A stretch of 64,000 nucleotides of DNA from Collinsella sp. AF02-46-1. GTDB lineage: Bacteria; Actinomycetota; Coriobacteriia; Coriobacteriales; Coriobacteriaceae. Under the pieces are notes generated by a model. That model made no database searches. It was not told where the DNA came from and was given only the letters and a program-made list of their open reading frames with translations. Position 1 is the first letter of the stretch. The number at the start of each line of letters is the position of its first letter. The DNA lies in the NCBI RefSeq assembly GCF_003465825.1, contig NZ_QSBV01000005.1:58276-122275 (forward strand), read 5' to 3'. The translations under genes and the position numbers were made by a program. Shown here one piece after another: positions 1 through 8,012 of the stretch.

Positions 1-156
1 CGGCTTGACGAGCGAGTCGACGATGTTGAGGAACAGTCCCACGAAGGCAAAGCAGACCCAGGCGTCGGCCATGCCGAAGGGCTGAATGCCGGGGACGAGA
101 AACGTTGCGATCGCGATGGCGATTGAGGTCAAAAGCCAGTTGAGCAAAAAGCGCAT
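1..156 (-). CDS. Phage-holin-4_2 / YvlD-like small membrane protein (3' part missing)
   Basis: Partial gene reading leftwards off the window; only the first 52 codons are present. The start ATG at 156 is preceded on the minus strand by AAGAAAGGA, a good ribosome binding site. The visible protein is strongly hydrophobic, beginning MRFLLNWLLTSIAIAIATFL, followed by a VPGI turn and a second hydrophobic stretch ending in FLNIVDSLVKP. Two closely spaced hairpin-like membrane segments with a central PGI and an N-x-x-x-x-x-VKP motif are typical of the YvlD/COG1950 holin-4_2 family, which are small four-helix membrane proteins of unknown role. The family call is inferred from half a protein. Confidence 0.6.
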   Translation of the reverse strand, partial: MRFLLNWLLTSIAIAIATFLVPGIQPFGMADAWVCFAFVGLFLNIVDSLVKP

Positions 157-478
157 GGTGGGAATCCTTTCTTGCGCATGGCGTGGTGAGGGGCGTGAGG
201 GGCACATACCTTTGCAACTCGGATGGATGCGCGGGCTCGGCCCTGTTCGGCCGCCCATTGTCTCAGATATTCGTGGAGCTTGCGTGCGCATTCGGTTTCA
301 AAACGGCGTTCGTCCTAGAAAATGTGCCGCTGGCAGAGAGTCTTGTCGCTTTAGTTTGGTGGTGTGCTAAACTGCTACGGGCAAAAGCCACAGGCGTTGC
401 CCTATTGCATAGAACGGGCGAACGATGCCCGATGTCAGTATCAACTTCGATGCCTTTTGGCGGGTTTGGCGGTGATCG
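157..478. other. Divergent intergenic region
   Basis: 322 bp between two divergent genes. It must hold promoters for both. A plausible -10 (TGCTAAACT) lies near 368-376 for the rightward gene, but no clear -35 could be fixed. The last 54 bases carry a possible 16-codon leader ORF (see 425-475). No other gene was seen here. Confidence 0.5.
425..475 (+). CDS. Possible 16-residue leader peptide with two Trp codons
   Basis: A tiny frame, MPDVSINFDAFWRVWR then TGA, ends 3 bases before the ATG of the TrpR-like regulator at 479. It carries Trp codons at positions 12 and 15. The ribosome binding site of the downstream gene (GGCGGTGATC) is inside its last codons, so the two would be translationally coupled. 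Its own upstream Shine-Dalgarno is weak. It may be a chance frame; the Trp-rich end next to a TrpR-family gene is the only reason to list it. Confidence 0.3.
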   Translation: MPDVSINFDAFWRVWR

Positions 479-778
479 ATGAATATCGAGAACATGTTTG
501 ACAAGCCTGATGTCAAGCAGCTGGTCCACGCATTTAGCCTTTTGGACGACGAGAAGGATATCCAAGCGTTTTTGACCGATATCTGCACGCCGCGCGAGAT
601 TTGCGATCTATCGCAGCGTTTGCAGGTCGCGCGTTACCTGGACGAGGGCGAGCCCTATGTCGAGGTTCAGGCGCGTACCGGCGCTTCGTCCACCACGGTG
701 AGCCGTGTGTCCAAGGCGCTCAACGGCGAGTACGGTGGCTACCGCAAGATCCTCATTAAGCTGGAGGATGGCGAGTAG
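479..778 (+). CDS. YerC/YecD family TrpR-related DNA-binding protein
   Basis: A 99-residue all-helical protein of the Trp-repressor superfamily. The middle carries the family signature: TPREICDLSQRLQVARYL followed by a helix-turn-helix, VQARTGASSTTVSRVSKAL (about residues 59-78), and then a GEYGGYRKIL end. YerC-type proteins are short DNA-binding regulators; their ligand and operator are not generally known. It stands alone and is closed by a strong terminator at 802-829. Length and motif spacing match the family, so the family call is secure while the regulatory target is unknown. Confidence 0.85.
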   Translation: MNIENMFDKPDVKQLVHAFSLLDDEKDIQAFLTDICTPREICDLSQRLQVARYLDEGEPYVEVQARTGASSTTVSRVSKALNGEYGGYRKILIKLEDGE

Positions 779-801
779 GCCGCGCCAAAAACGAATTGTG
801 C

Positions 802-829
802 AAAACCGCTCCTCCGGGGGCGGTTTTTT
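802..829 (+). terminator. Rho-independent terminator of the YerC-like gene
   Basis: Stem AAAACCGC / GCGGTTTT extended by inner G-C pairs around CTCCTCCGGGGG and followed by a run of Ts (824-829). It begins 24 bases after the stop codon. Confidence 0.85.
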
Positions 830-912
830 GATCCCTTGGGGACGGAGGAAAACGGATCACCGGGTTAGACTGACCCCCTCGATGATCCGTTTTCCTCCGT
901 CCTCAAGGGATC
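830..912. repeat. GGGAC-type palindromic element, 30-bp arms
   Basis: Arms at 830-859 and 883-912 are reverse complements with a single mismatch (core GGGGACGGAGGAAAACGGAT), separated by a 23-base spacer. It lies between the preceding terminator and the addB-like gene and codes for nothing. The long near-perfect dyad looks like a REP/MITE-like element rather than a plain terminator because no T-tract follows. Confidence 0.75.
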
Positions 913-997
913 AAATCTGTTGGCGTGGGGCAAATCTGTCCGCTCGGGCGGGTAGGATGGATGCATTGATTATTGCGAACGGTTTGAGTGGAGGACC

Positions 998-3900
998 ATG
1001 CCTGTTCGAATCTATACCACCAATGCCGGCACGGATTTGAGCGGTGCCGAGTCGGCGCTGCTTGCCGACCTTATTGCCCGCCGCGGGCGTGCCGTGTTGC
1101 TGGCACCTACGTTTGCCGAGCTCGACCTGTGTCGTCATGATGCGGCGGAAGCCGGCGTTTCGCTGGGTATCGACTACAAGACGCCTACATCGTGGCTTCG
1201 CTCGCTTTGGGAGCTTTTGGGCGACGGGCGCGGTTTCGTCGACAACCTGCAGCGCCAGATGCTGTTCTCGGACATGGTCACGCGTCTCGGCGATGCCGAC
1301 CTGCAGCCGCTTTCGCGCAGCCAGGGCACGGTGCGCATGCTTGCGCGCATGGCCCGCGATGTGCTGCCTGGTGTGGCGGGGACGGGTGCCGAGCGATGCC
1401 GTGGCGACAATTGCCAGCCGGAGCCAAAAAGCGATGCCGAGGCTCGTGTGTTCGAGCTTTTGCGCACCTATGCGGGCGGTTTGGACCGTCGAGATATGGT
1501 CGAGCCCTGCGAGGCGGCTGACATTATGGCCGGTGCCCTGGCCGATAGCCTGCCGGCGTGCACCCGCGCCGTATGCGTGCGCGGTATCACGTCGTTTACG
1601 CACGGTCTGCTCGAGCTGCTGTCTGCCGTGGCGAACAATGGGGGAGAAGTCGTCGTGTTGCTTGCCCGCGAGCAGTCGGCGATGCGCGAGGAGCTTGCCA
1701 CGGCATTTGATGCCCGCGGTGTGCTGTTTGAGGTCGCGCCGCTGGGGGAGGACGCCGTCGCGTCTGATGCCGCTTGCGGGACCGCCGCTCAGCCTACCTT
1801 CATTGAGGTCGCCGGCCCCCATGCCCGTGCTCATGTCTATGCGGACGCCATCGAAAAGTTGGTGAAAGCGCACAAGGAGTCCAAGGCCGATAAAGCTACC
1901 GCAACGCCCGTCGACCCCGTGCGCGTGCTCGTCGTTTCTGCCCGGGCACCCCAGCTGTTCGGTGAGCTCGCCTCTCGTCTGGCGGCTCGTCATATCGCCG
2001 CCGAGACAAATGAGTTCACGGCGTTTTCCCAGTCCATTGCGGGCAGGCAGTTTGCGGCACTTGCCGGCCTGATCGAGCGCATGAAGGCCGCCGATGAGGG
2101 CATAGCGTCAAAGACCGAGTGGTGGCCCGCGCCGGAGCTTACCGACTGGATTTACAGTCCGCTTTCGGGTGCTGATGCCGCCAATGCTCGAACCTTCGAT
2201 AAGAATATGCGTCTCTCGCGCAGCAAGACTACCGCGGGCGTTAAGAGCCTGCTGCAGAGCGTCCAAGGCCAGGTGAGGGGCGCACGCAAGGCGGCGAGTG
2301 ACGAAAACTGGTTTAAGAACGTGCCGTGTGTGGTCTCGGACGTGTTCCAGGCGCTGTGGCGTGACAAGCCCGTGACGGCGCTCAAGGCCATGCTTGCCGT
2401 TGCCGAGGCGTTGCCCGATCGCTCGCTGGGCAGCTTGGATGGCCAAGCCCGTCGCCAGGCGGAGGTGGCCCTGCTGCGCCATGTCATCGACATCCTTATG
2501 AACGGCGCCCGCGCGCTCGACGTGTCGCAGGCCGCGACCGTGCCCGTGCTCGATGGCGTTCGCACCAAGGTGGACAAGCGTAGCACCGCCTACGATTACG
2601 AGACCTACGAGGTTGACCGCGCGCCGCGTGCTCAGGTTCGTTTTGCTTCGCTTGCCGATGCGGCGGCCCTGCGCCCCGGCACCTACGATGCCGTGCTGTT
2701 TGCCGATGTCGATCTGGACAGCTATCCGCTCTCACATGAGGAGGGTCCGCTGGCCACGCTGACGGCGAGCCTTGGTCGCGAGGGCGTGACGCTTGAGCCC
2801 GCGGCCTTGCTGCGCGTGCGCTTTGGCCACGCGATGCAGGCGGCACGCGGCCCGGTTGCGCTTGCGCGCGTGACGCACGATCGCCAGGCGCGTGAGTGCT
2901 ATCCGGCTGCCGCGTGGACCGAGTTGCGGGCGCATGCCGAGGCCGCTGAAGCTGCTAAGGCCGCAGACGCCGACAAGGCAGCTGACGACGCTAAGGCCAC
3001 TGACGACGACAAGGCAGCTGACGACGCTAAGGCCACTGACGACGACAAGGCCGCAGGCGCCGACAAGGCGAATTGCGTGGGCGAGGGCGATATCGTAAGG
3101 GACTTCGATCCCGCAGCAGGCGAAGGTCTCAAGCGCGAGCGCGTGACCTGTGAAGCCCCTCAGCATCTGAGCGCCGAGGCCGTTCCATATCTGGTCCTGC
3201 GCCGTCGCGATGGCGAGGGCGAGGGCGCGCCGCTCGTGCCGCGTCTGACGTCCGCCTCGCAGATCGAGGCTTATTCCACCTGCCCGCTGTGCTGGTTTGT
3301 CTCATATCGCGTCAAGCCCCAGTCTATCGACGCGGATTTTGGCAACATGGAGAAGGGCAACTTCGTCCACGACGTGCTGGAACATCTGCATGCCCGTCTG
3401 CCCCAAGAGGGCATGGAGCGCGTGACGCCCGAGAACCTGCCGCGCGCACAGGAGCTGCTGCGCGAGGTCTTTGACGAGACCTTGGCCGAGCACGCCGGCA
3501 AGCGCGGTACCGAGGGCCCGCTGGTGCCGCTCTCTCCAGTGGAGGAGCGCCAAGTGGCCGAGATCTTGCCGCAGCTGGACGGCGTGCTTGCCTACGAGTC
3601 CGAGGCGCTTGCCCCCTTTGCCCCGCGCTACCTTGAGTTCGCCTTTAATGAGCTTAAGGTCGAGTATGCCGGTTGGCCGCTCGGTGGGCGCATCGACCGC
3701 GTGGATGTGGATGCCGAGAATCGCGCCGTGGTAATCGACTACAAGCATCGTTCGGGTGTCGAGGAGTTTAAGCTCGCCGATCCTACGGTGCGCGACGAGG
3801 AGTCGGGCGAGGCCCCCATCGACGACCCGCGCTGGCTGCCGCCCCATACCCAGACATTCATCTACGCCCAGGCCATGCGTCGGGCGCTGGGCCTAGATAC

Positions 3901-4204
3901 CCGTGCTGCGCTCTATTTTTCGACCAAGGGTGGCAAGCCCGCGCTGCGCGGCGCGGCGAGTGCCGAGCTGCTCGAGGAAGAGCGCGGCGACGGTCGCATC
4001 CCGGGCCTCAAGAAGGGCTTTCCGGGCGAGGGCGGCAACATGGACTTCGATGCGCTGCTCGACCGCGTGGAGACCGGCATTGCCGAGCGCCTGCGCGAGC
4101 TCGAGGCGGGCGACGTCGCCGCTGTCGATCCGACGTCGGCGCAGGCCGCGCATGCGCGCTGCTCGTATAACCACGAAGGAACGTTTGTAAGGAGGGACGT
4201 GTAG
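998..4204 (+). CDS. addB: AddB-like helicase-nuclease subunit (PD-(D/E)XK)
   Basis: Large 1068-residue partner of the downstream UvrD-type helicase. By homology it is the AddB-like half of a RecBCD-type double-strand-break repair machine. The N-terminal two thirds are the inactivated helicase-like part (RGRAVLLAPTFAELDLC near 28-45). The C-terminal nuclease starts at RLTSASQIEAYSTCPLCWF and carries the catalytic GGRIDRVDVD and VVIDYKH strands (about residues 895-920) plus a QTFIYAQAM helix. A Lys/Ala/Asp-rich insert with a perfect 12-residue tandem repeat sits at about 645-690. The C-terminal Cys cluster that holds the Fe-S centre in Bacillus AddB is reduced to one Cys (ARCSYN). Start chosen for the GTGGAGGA Shine-Dalgarno. 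It ends 3 bases before the next ATG, so the pair is one operon. Confidence 0.8.
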   Translation: MPVRIYTTNAGTDLSGAESALLADLIARRGRAVLLAPTFAELDLCRHDAAEAGVSLGIDYKTPTSWLRSLWELLGDGRGFVDNLQRQMLFSDMVTRLGDADLQPLSRSQGTVRMLARMARDVLPGVAGTGAERCRGDNCQPEPKSDAEARVFELLRTYAGGLDRRDMVEPCEAADIMAGALADSLPACTRAVCVRGITSFTHGLLELLSAVANNGGEVVVLLAREQSAMREELATAFDARGVLFEVAPLGEDAVASDAACGTAAQPTFIEVAGPHARAHVYADAIEKLVKAHKESKADKATATPVDPVRVLVVSARAPQLFGELASRLAARHIAAETNEFTAFSQSIAGRQFAALAGLIERMKAADEGIASKTEWWPAPELTDWIYSPLSGADAANARTFDKNMRLSRSKTTAGVKSLLQSVQGQVRGARKAASDENWFKNVPCVVSDVFQALWRDKPVTALKAMLAVAEALPDRSLGSLDGQARRQAEVALLRHVIDILMNGARALDVSQAATVPVLDGVRTKVDKRSTAYDYETYEVDRAPRAQVRFASLADAAALRPGTYDAVLFADVDLDSYPLSHEEGPLATLTASLGREGVTLEPAALLRVRFGHAMQAARGPVALARVTHDRQARECYPAAAWTELRAHAEAAEAAKAADADKAADDAKATDDDKAADDAKATDDDKAAGADKANCVGEGDIVRDFDPAAGEGLKRERVTCEAPQHLSAEAVPYLVLRRRDGEGEGAPLVPRLTSASQIEAYSTCPLCWFVSYRVKPQSIDADFGNMEKGNFVHDVLEHLHARLPQEGMERVTPENLPRAQELLREVFDETLAEHAGKRGTEGPLVPLSPVEERQVAEILPQLDGVLAYESEALAPFAPRYLEFAFNELKVEYAGWPLGGRIDRVDVDAENRAVVIDYKHRSGVEEFKLADPTVRDEESGEAPIDDPRWLPPHTQTFIYAQAMRRALGLDTRAALYFSTKGGKPALRGAASAELLEEERGDGRIPGLKKGFPGEGGNMDFDALLDRVETGIAERLRELEAGDVAAVDPTSAQAAHARCSYNHEGTFVRRDV
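2972..3043 (+). repeat. Perfect 36-bp tandem repeat inside addB-like gene
   Basis: Two identical 36-base units, 2972-3007 and 3008-3043, each coding DKAADDAKATDD. They are flanked by diverged partial units, so the whole KAAD-rich insert spans roughly 2942-3070. Multiples of 36 bases keep the frame. This is a likely slippage hotspot that changes only the length of a charged linker. Confidence 0.9.
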
Positions 4205-4207
4205 ACC

Positions 4208-7200
4208 ATGGATCTTTCGACTTTGATGCCGCAACAGCTGCAAGTCGTCAAAACGCTCGACCGCCCGCTGTTTGTCTCGGCGGGTGCCGGCTCGGGCAAG
4301 ACCTTTACCCTCACGCGCCGCATTGTCTACGCGCTCTCGCCCGAATCCGGTCCGTTTGTCGAGCATCTGGACCAGGTGCTCGCCATTACCTTTACCAAAG
4401 ACGCCGCGGCCGAGATTCGCGACCGTGTGCGCCGTGCGCTTATCGACGAGGGTATGGACGAAGAGGCCCTGACGGTCGACGACGCTTGGATCTCGACCAT
4501 CCACGGCATGTGCTCGCGTATCCTGCGCGCGCATGCGCTGGAGCTGGGCATCGATCCCGAGTTCACGGTGCTCACCGATACCGACGAGCTTATGGATCAG
4601 GCTGTTGAGCATGTGCTGGGGCGCGCGACGGCGCCCGATGCCGCGCCCGAGCTCGCCGCTTCGCTTAAGGCCCTCTACGCCTGGTATCCCATGGCGGGCG
4701 AGGGCGGGACGTTTGGCGCCGGTACCACCATCAAAGGCCTGGTGCGCGACCTGCTGGAGCTCTCGAGCCAGCTTCCGGGCGGCATGGACGATGTGCGCGT
4801 TGCGCGTGGCCAGGCCGACACCTCGGCGCTTGCCGATGCCTATCGTGCGGCGCTGGGCGCAAGCAAGGCCACGACCGAGAAAGCGCAGGTGGCACTCGAC
4901 GCCATCGACGCGTTTGAGGCGAGCGGCAAAACCATGGAGGATGCGGCGCGACTCATGATGTCGTGCAGCATGCCTCGGGCGAGCAAGGCGTTTCCTAAGG
5001 AGCAGGTGGAGCTACTCAAGGCCGAGGCCGCCGATGCGTTTATCAATATCGTGCTTGCCTGCGGCGGCCCGGCGCTCGATGCGCTGGTGGGGCTTGCCCG
5101 TGCCGTAGAGGCGGAGTACCGTGCGCTCAAGGCCGACCAGTCCGCGCTCGACAATAACGATCTGTTGCGCATGGCATACGAGGCGCTGCGCGATCATCCC
5201 GCCATCCGAGCCGCCTACGAGGGCCGCTTTAAGATGGTCATGATCGACGAGTTCCAGGATACCGATCAGATGCAGGTCGATTTGATTCGCTATCTGACGG
5301 GCACGGGTGAGCGTGCGCTGTGCACCGTGGGCGATGCACAGCAGTCGATCTACCGCTTCCGTGGCGCCGAGGTTGAGGTGTTTCGCCGCCAGGAGCGCAA
5401 GGTGGGATCGACGACGGCGCCCGTGACGGCTTTCGCATCCGATGCCCCCGCCGGCGAGCTCGTTAAGCTCGTGCGCAACTTCCGCAGTCACGACGAGGTA
5501 CTGCGCTATGTGGCGCGCGTCTTTGACGGCGACACCGGTGGTTTGATGCAGGGGTTCTTGGATCTTGAACCGAGCGACAAACGCAAGGACAAGCTCAAGG
5601 CAAAGGCTTCGCGCCGCCAGGCGCTGTTCGTTGTCGGTGGCAACACGCAGGAGCGAACGCAGGCGAAAGCTCGTGCGATTGCGGAGCGGTTCCAAGCGCT
5701 CGTTAAAGCGGGCCAGCCCCAGGGCAGCATGGTGTTGTTGCTGGGCCGTATGACTAATGCCGACGTCTACGCCCAGGCTTTCCGCGACCAGGGACTCGAC
5801 TGCGTTATCGCGGGAGGTTCGGTCTTTGCCCAGGCTGCCGAGGTCCAAACGGTGCGCGCCCTGGTGTGCGCGCTTGCCAATCCGGCCGATACGGCGCAGG
5901 GTCTCATGCCGTTGTTGGCCTCGCCGATGTTTGCACTCGGCGCCCAGGAGTTCCTGGCGCTGGCGACCAAACTCGACGAGCAGACGGGCGAGACGTCGCG
6001 CCGTAATATCGATGTGGGCATCATGAGCGATTCCGATGTGCCGGGATTGCAGAACCTGCCGCTCGTGACGCGCGCCCGCGAGGTGCTGCGGTATGCGCTT
6101 CGTCGCGTGGGCCGCGATTCGTTCGCCGCCATCGCGCGCGATGTGGTCAATGCCTCCGGCTGGTTCGTGCGTCTGGCGCAGCGCGGCCCCGAGGGCAAGG
6201 CCATTGCCGCCAACGTGCTCAAGGCGCTCGACGCCGTGGCCGAGGCAGAGGCCGAGCTCGGCAATTCTCCGCGCTCCATCGCGCTCGCCTTCGACCGCTT
6301 CTTGGCGGGCAAGGAGGCCCCGGGCGCCCTCAACGAGGAGGGCGACGGCGCGGTGCGCATCATGACCGTGCATGCGTCCAAGGGCCTGGAGTATCCGGTC
6401 GTGGCGGTTGCCGAGTGTTTTGGCGTGCGCAAATCGTCCGGTGCGGCACAGATGGGTCGCGTCGAGGGCGGAGCGCAGGTCGTGGCACTGCCGGCACGCT
6501 TCGACGGCGTTAAGCTCGCCGACGGTACCTTTGTGAAGGGCGATGACGTCAAAAAACAGTTTGAGCATGCGTTTAAGGGCAAGGGTACGTCGCTGTGGCT
6601 CCCGCCGGAGCTCATGGAGGACGTCTGTGCGACGGGCTCTCCCGCCGAGGCATTTGCCCGCCTGCGTAACGACGACCTGCGGCTTTCGCTCGAGGAACGG
6701 GCCCGCTTGCTCTACGTTGCCATGACGCGAGCGGGCGAGCTGGTGATCTTGGCGATGGATGCCGGTGTGAGCCGCGGCAAGCTGTGTGCGCCGACCTTCG
6801 ACGTCGAGGCCGATCTGACCTACGACGTGCTGCGCCGCATCCTGCCGACTGACAGCCTGGACATGCCGCAGCTCGATGGCGACCGTTTGGTGTTCGACAA
6901 CTCCAAGCCGGGCGATTACGAGCTCATCTCGCTGGCGGACTTTACCTTTGGTGAGCAGGCGTTTGAGGCTAACGCTTCGCTGGATGCCGAGGGTAGGCTT
7001 GTTCGCGGCGATGTCGATGTTGCTGATAATGCTGCGCACTCAACTGTGCCCGGTCCTGCCGACTCCAAGCCCGATTCGTTTGAGCTTGTGTATCCCCAGG
7101 CAGTGGGCGTGCGCATGGGCATCTGTCCGTTTCCGGCGCGTGACTCGTATAGCTACTCGTCAATCGCCGCGGCGCTCCATGCCGAGACGGAAGACCGTGC

Positions 7201-7834
7201 CGCCGAGGCGCGTGTGCCCATGGACGAGTCCGGCGATGATGCAGAGTCGGACGGCTCGGAAATGGCCGATGCAGACGTGGCTGCTGTCGAGCCTGCCGGC
7301 AATCCCATGGCCTTGGGTTCGGCCTTCCACGCCGCCTGCCAGTGGCTCATCGAGATGGGTGCCGATGAGCTGCCCACCGCGCGCGCCGAAGCGCTGGCGC
7401 GTCTGTGGCGCCTGACGCCGGAGCAGCGCGAGCGCTTCGACGTTGCCCTGGACCGCTGGCTCAAGTCGGCTGTTCGTGCCGACCTGCTCGCGTGGCCGTG
7501 CGTTCGCGCCGAGGTGCCGTTCTTTTCGCTGGGCTGCGAGGACGAGGACATCGCTCGCTACGGTGCATATGCCGAGGGCGCCATCGACGCTTTGGCGACC
7601 GACCCGGCCGATCCGTCACGCGCGCTGGTCATCGACTACAAGACGGGTGGCACGCCGGATGAGACACCCGACCAGCTGCTCGAGAAGCACGCCCTGCAGG
7701 CGCGCGTCTATTCGGATGTTCTGCACAAGGCGGGCTTTGAGGTCGTGACCGTCAAGTTCGTTCGCGTGGAGCAGGCGAATCCAACCATCTTCGTCAATCC
7801 CGCCGAACCTCAAGTGGTCACCTACAATCTCTAG
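4208..7834 (+). CDS. addA: AddA-like UvrD helicase / exonuclease
   Basis: 1208-residue superfamily 1A helicase with a fused C-terminal nuclease, the motor of the AddAB-like repair complex. Visible motifs: Walker A SAGAGSGKT (24-32), TFTKDAAAEIRDR (Ia), IDEFQDTDQMQ (about 345-355, motif II), VGDAQQSIYRFRGAE (III), TVHASKGLEYPVV (V) and LLYVAMTRAGE (VI). The PD-(D/E)XK nuclease follows: GSAFHAACQWL, VIDYKTGG (about 1140-1147) and QARVYSDVL. The start has AAGGAGGGA upstream and lies 3 bases after the addB-like stop. Expected role: resection of double-strand ends for RecA loading. The length is normal for the family. Confidence 0.9.
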   Translation: MDLSTLMPQQLQVVKTLDRPLFVSAGAGSGKTFTLTRRIVYALSPESGPFVEHLDQVLAITFTKDAAAEIRDRVRRALIDEGMDEEALTVDDAWISTIHGMCSRILRAHALELGIDPEFTVLTDTDELMDQAVEHVLGRATAPDAAPELAASLKALYAWYPMAGEGGTFGAGTTIKGLVRDLLELSSQLPGGMDDVRVARGQADTSALADAYRAALGASKATTEKAQVALDAIDAFEASGKTMEDAARLMMSCSMPRASKAFPKEQVELLKAEAADAFINIVLACGGPALDALVGLARAVEAEYRALKADQSALDNNDLLRMAYEALRDHPAIRAAYEGRFKMVMIDEFQDTDQMQVDLIRYLTGTGERALCTVGDAQQSIYRFRGAEVEVFRRQERKVGSTTAPVTAFASDAPAGELVKLVRNFRSHDEVLRYVARVFDGDTGGLMQGFLDLEPSDKRKDKLKAKASRRQALFVVGGNTQERTQAKARAIAERFQALVKAGQPQGSMVLLLGRMTNADVYAQAFRDQGLDCVIAGGSVFAQAAEVQTVRALVCALANPADTAQGLMPLLASPMFALGAQEFLALATKLDEQTGETSRRNIDVGIMSDSDVPGLQNLPLVTRAREVLRYALRRVGRDSFAAIARDVVNASGWFVRLAQRGPEGKAIAANVLKALDAVAEAEAELGNSPRSIALAFDRFLAGKEAPGALNEEGDGAVRIMTVHASKGLEYPVVAVAECFGVRKSSGAAQMGRVEGGAQVVALPARFDGVKLADGTFVKGDDVKKQFEHAFKGKGTSLWLPPELMEDVCATGSPAEAFARLRNDDLRLSLEERARLLYVAMTRAGELVILAMDAGVSRGKLCAPTFDVEADLTYDVLRRILPTDSLDMPQLDGDRLVFDNSKPGDYELISLADFTFGEQAFEANASLDAEGRLVRGDVDVADNAAHSTVPGPADSKPDSFELVYPQAVGVRMGICPFPARDSYSYSSIAAALHAETEDRAAEARVPMDESGDDAESDGSEMADADVAAVEPAGNPMALGSAFHAACQWLIEMGADELPTARAEALARLWRLTPEQRERFDVALDRWLKSAVRADLLAWPCVRAEVPFFSLGCEDEDIARYGAYAEGAIDALATDPADPSRALVIDYKTGGTPDETPDQLLEKHALQARVYSDVLHKAGFEVVTVKFVRVEQANPTIFVNPAEPQVVTYNL

Positions 7835-7845
7835 CCCTCAGATAA

Positions 7846-7910
7846 CTTGCGGTGGAATACGGAATGTTTTGGCCAAAAAAGCCGCCAAACAGTCCGCATT
7901 TCACCGCAAC
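7846..7910. repeat. GGTGGAATA/TTGGCCAAAA palindromic element (copy 1)
   Basis: Imperfect dyad starting 12 bases after the addA-like stop. The arms 7846-7863 and 7893-7910 match at 15 of 18 positions. The centre is TTTTGGCCAAAAAA. Its arm and centre resemble the element at 62765-62823. It may serve as a 3'-end structure for the addBA transcript. Confidence 0.65.
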
Positions 7911-8012
7911 TGCAAGAGGAGCCGTGTGGGTTTGGGCTAGGTTCGGGTGCCGTCCGCGCCGTGCGGTAGAATCGTAACCCTAAGATCACGAACCCGCATC
8001 GGAGCTCATTAC

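Noticed and set aside
1000..1020. GTTCGAATC, a tRNA T-loop-like word
   Set aside because: It lies in the first codons of the addB-like gene and no cloverleaf can be drawn around it.
911..1993. Long minus-strand open frame (360 codons) opposite the addB-like gene
   Set aside because: Shadow frame of a high-GC gene; no ribosome site, no protein-like motif, and the plus strand carries clear nuclease and helicase homology. The same applies to the large antisense frames at 5012-7039, 9585-11159, 12764-14320, 39495-43784 and 52268-53851.
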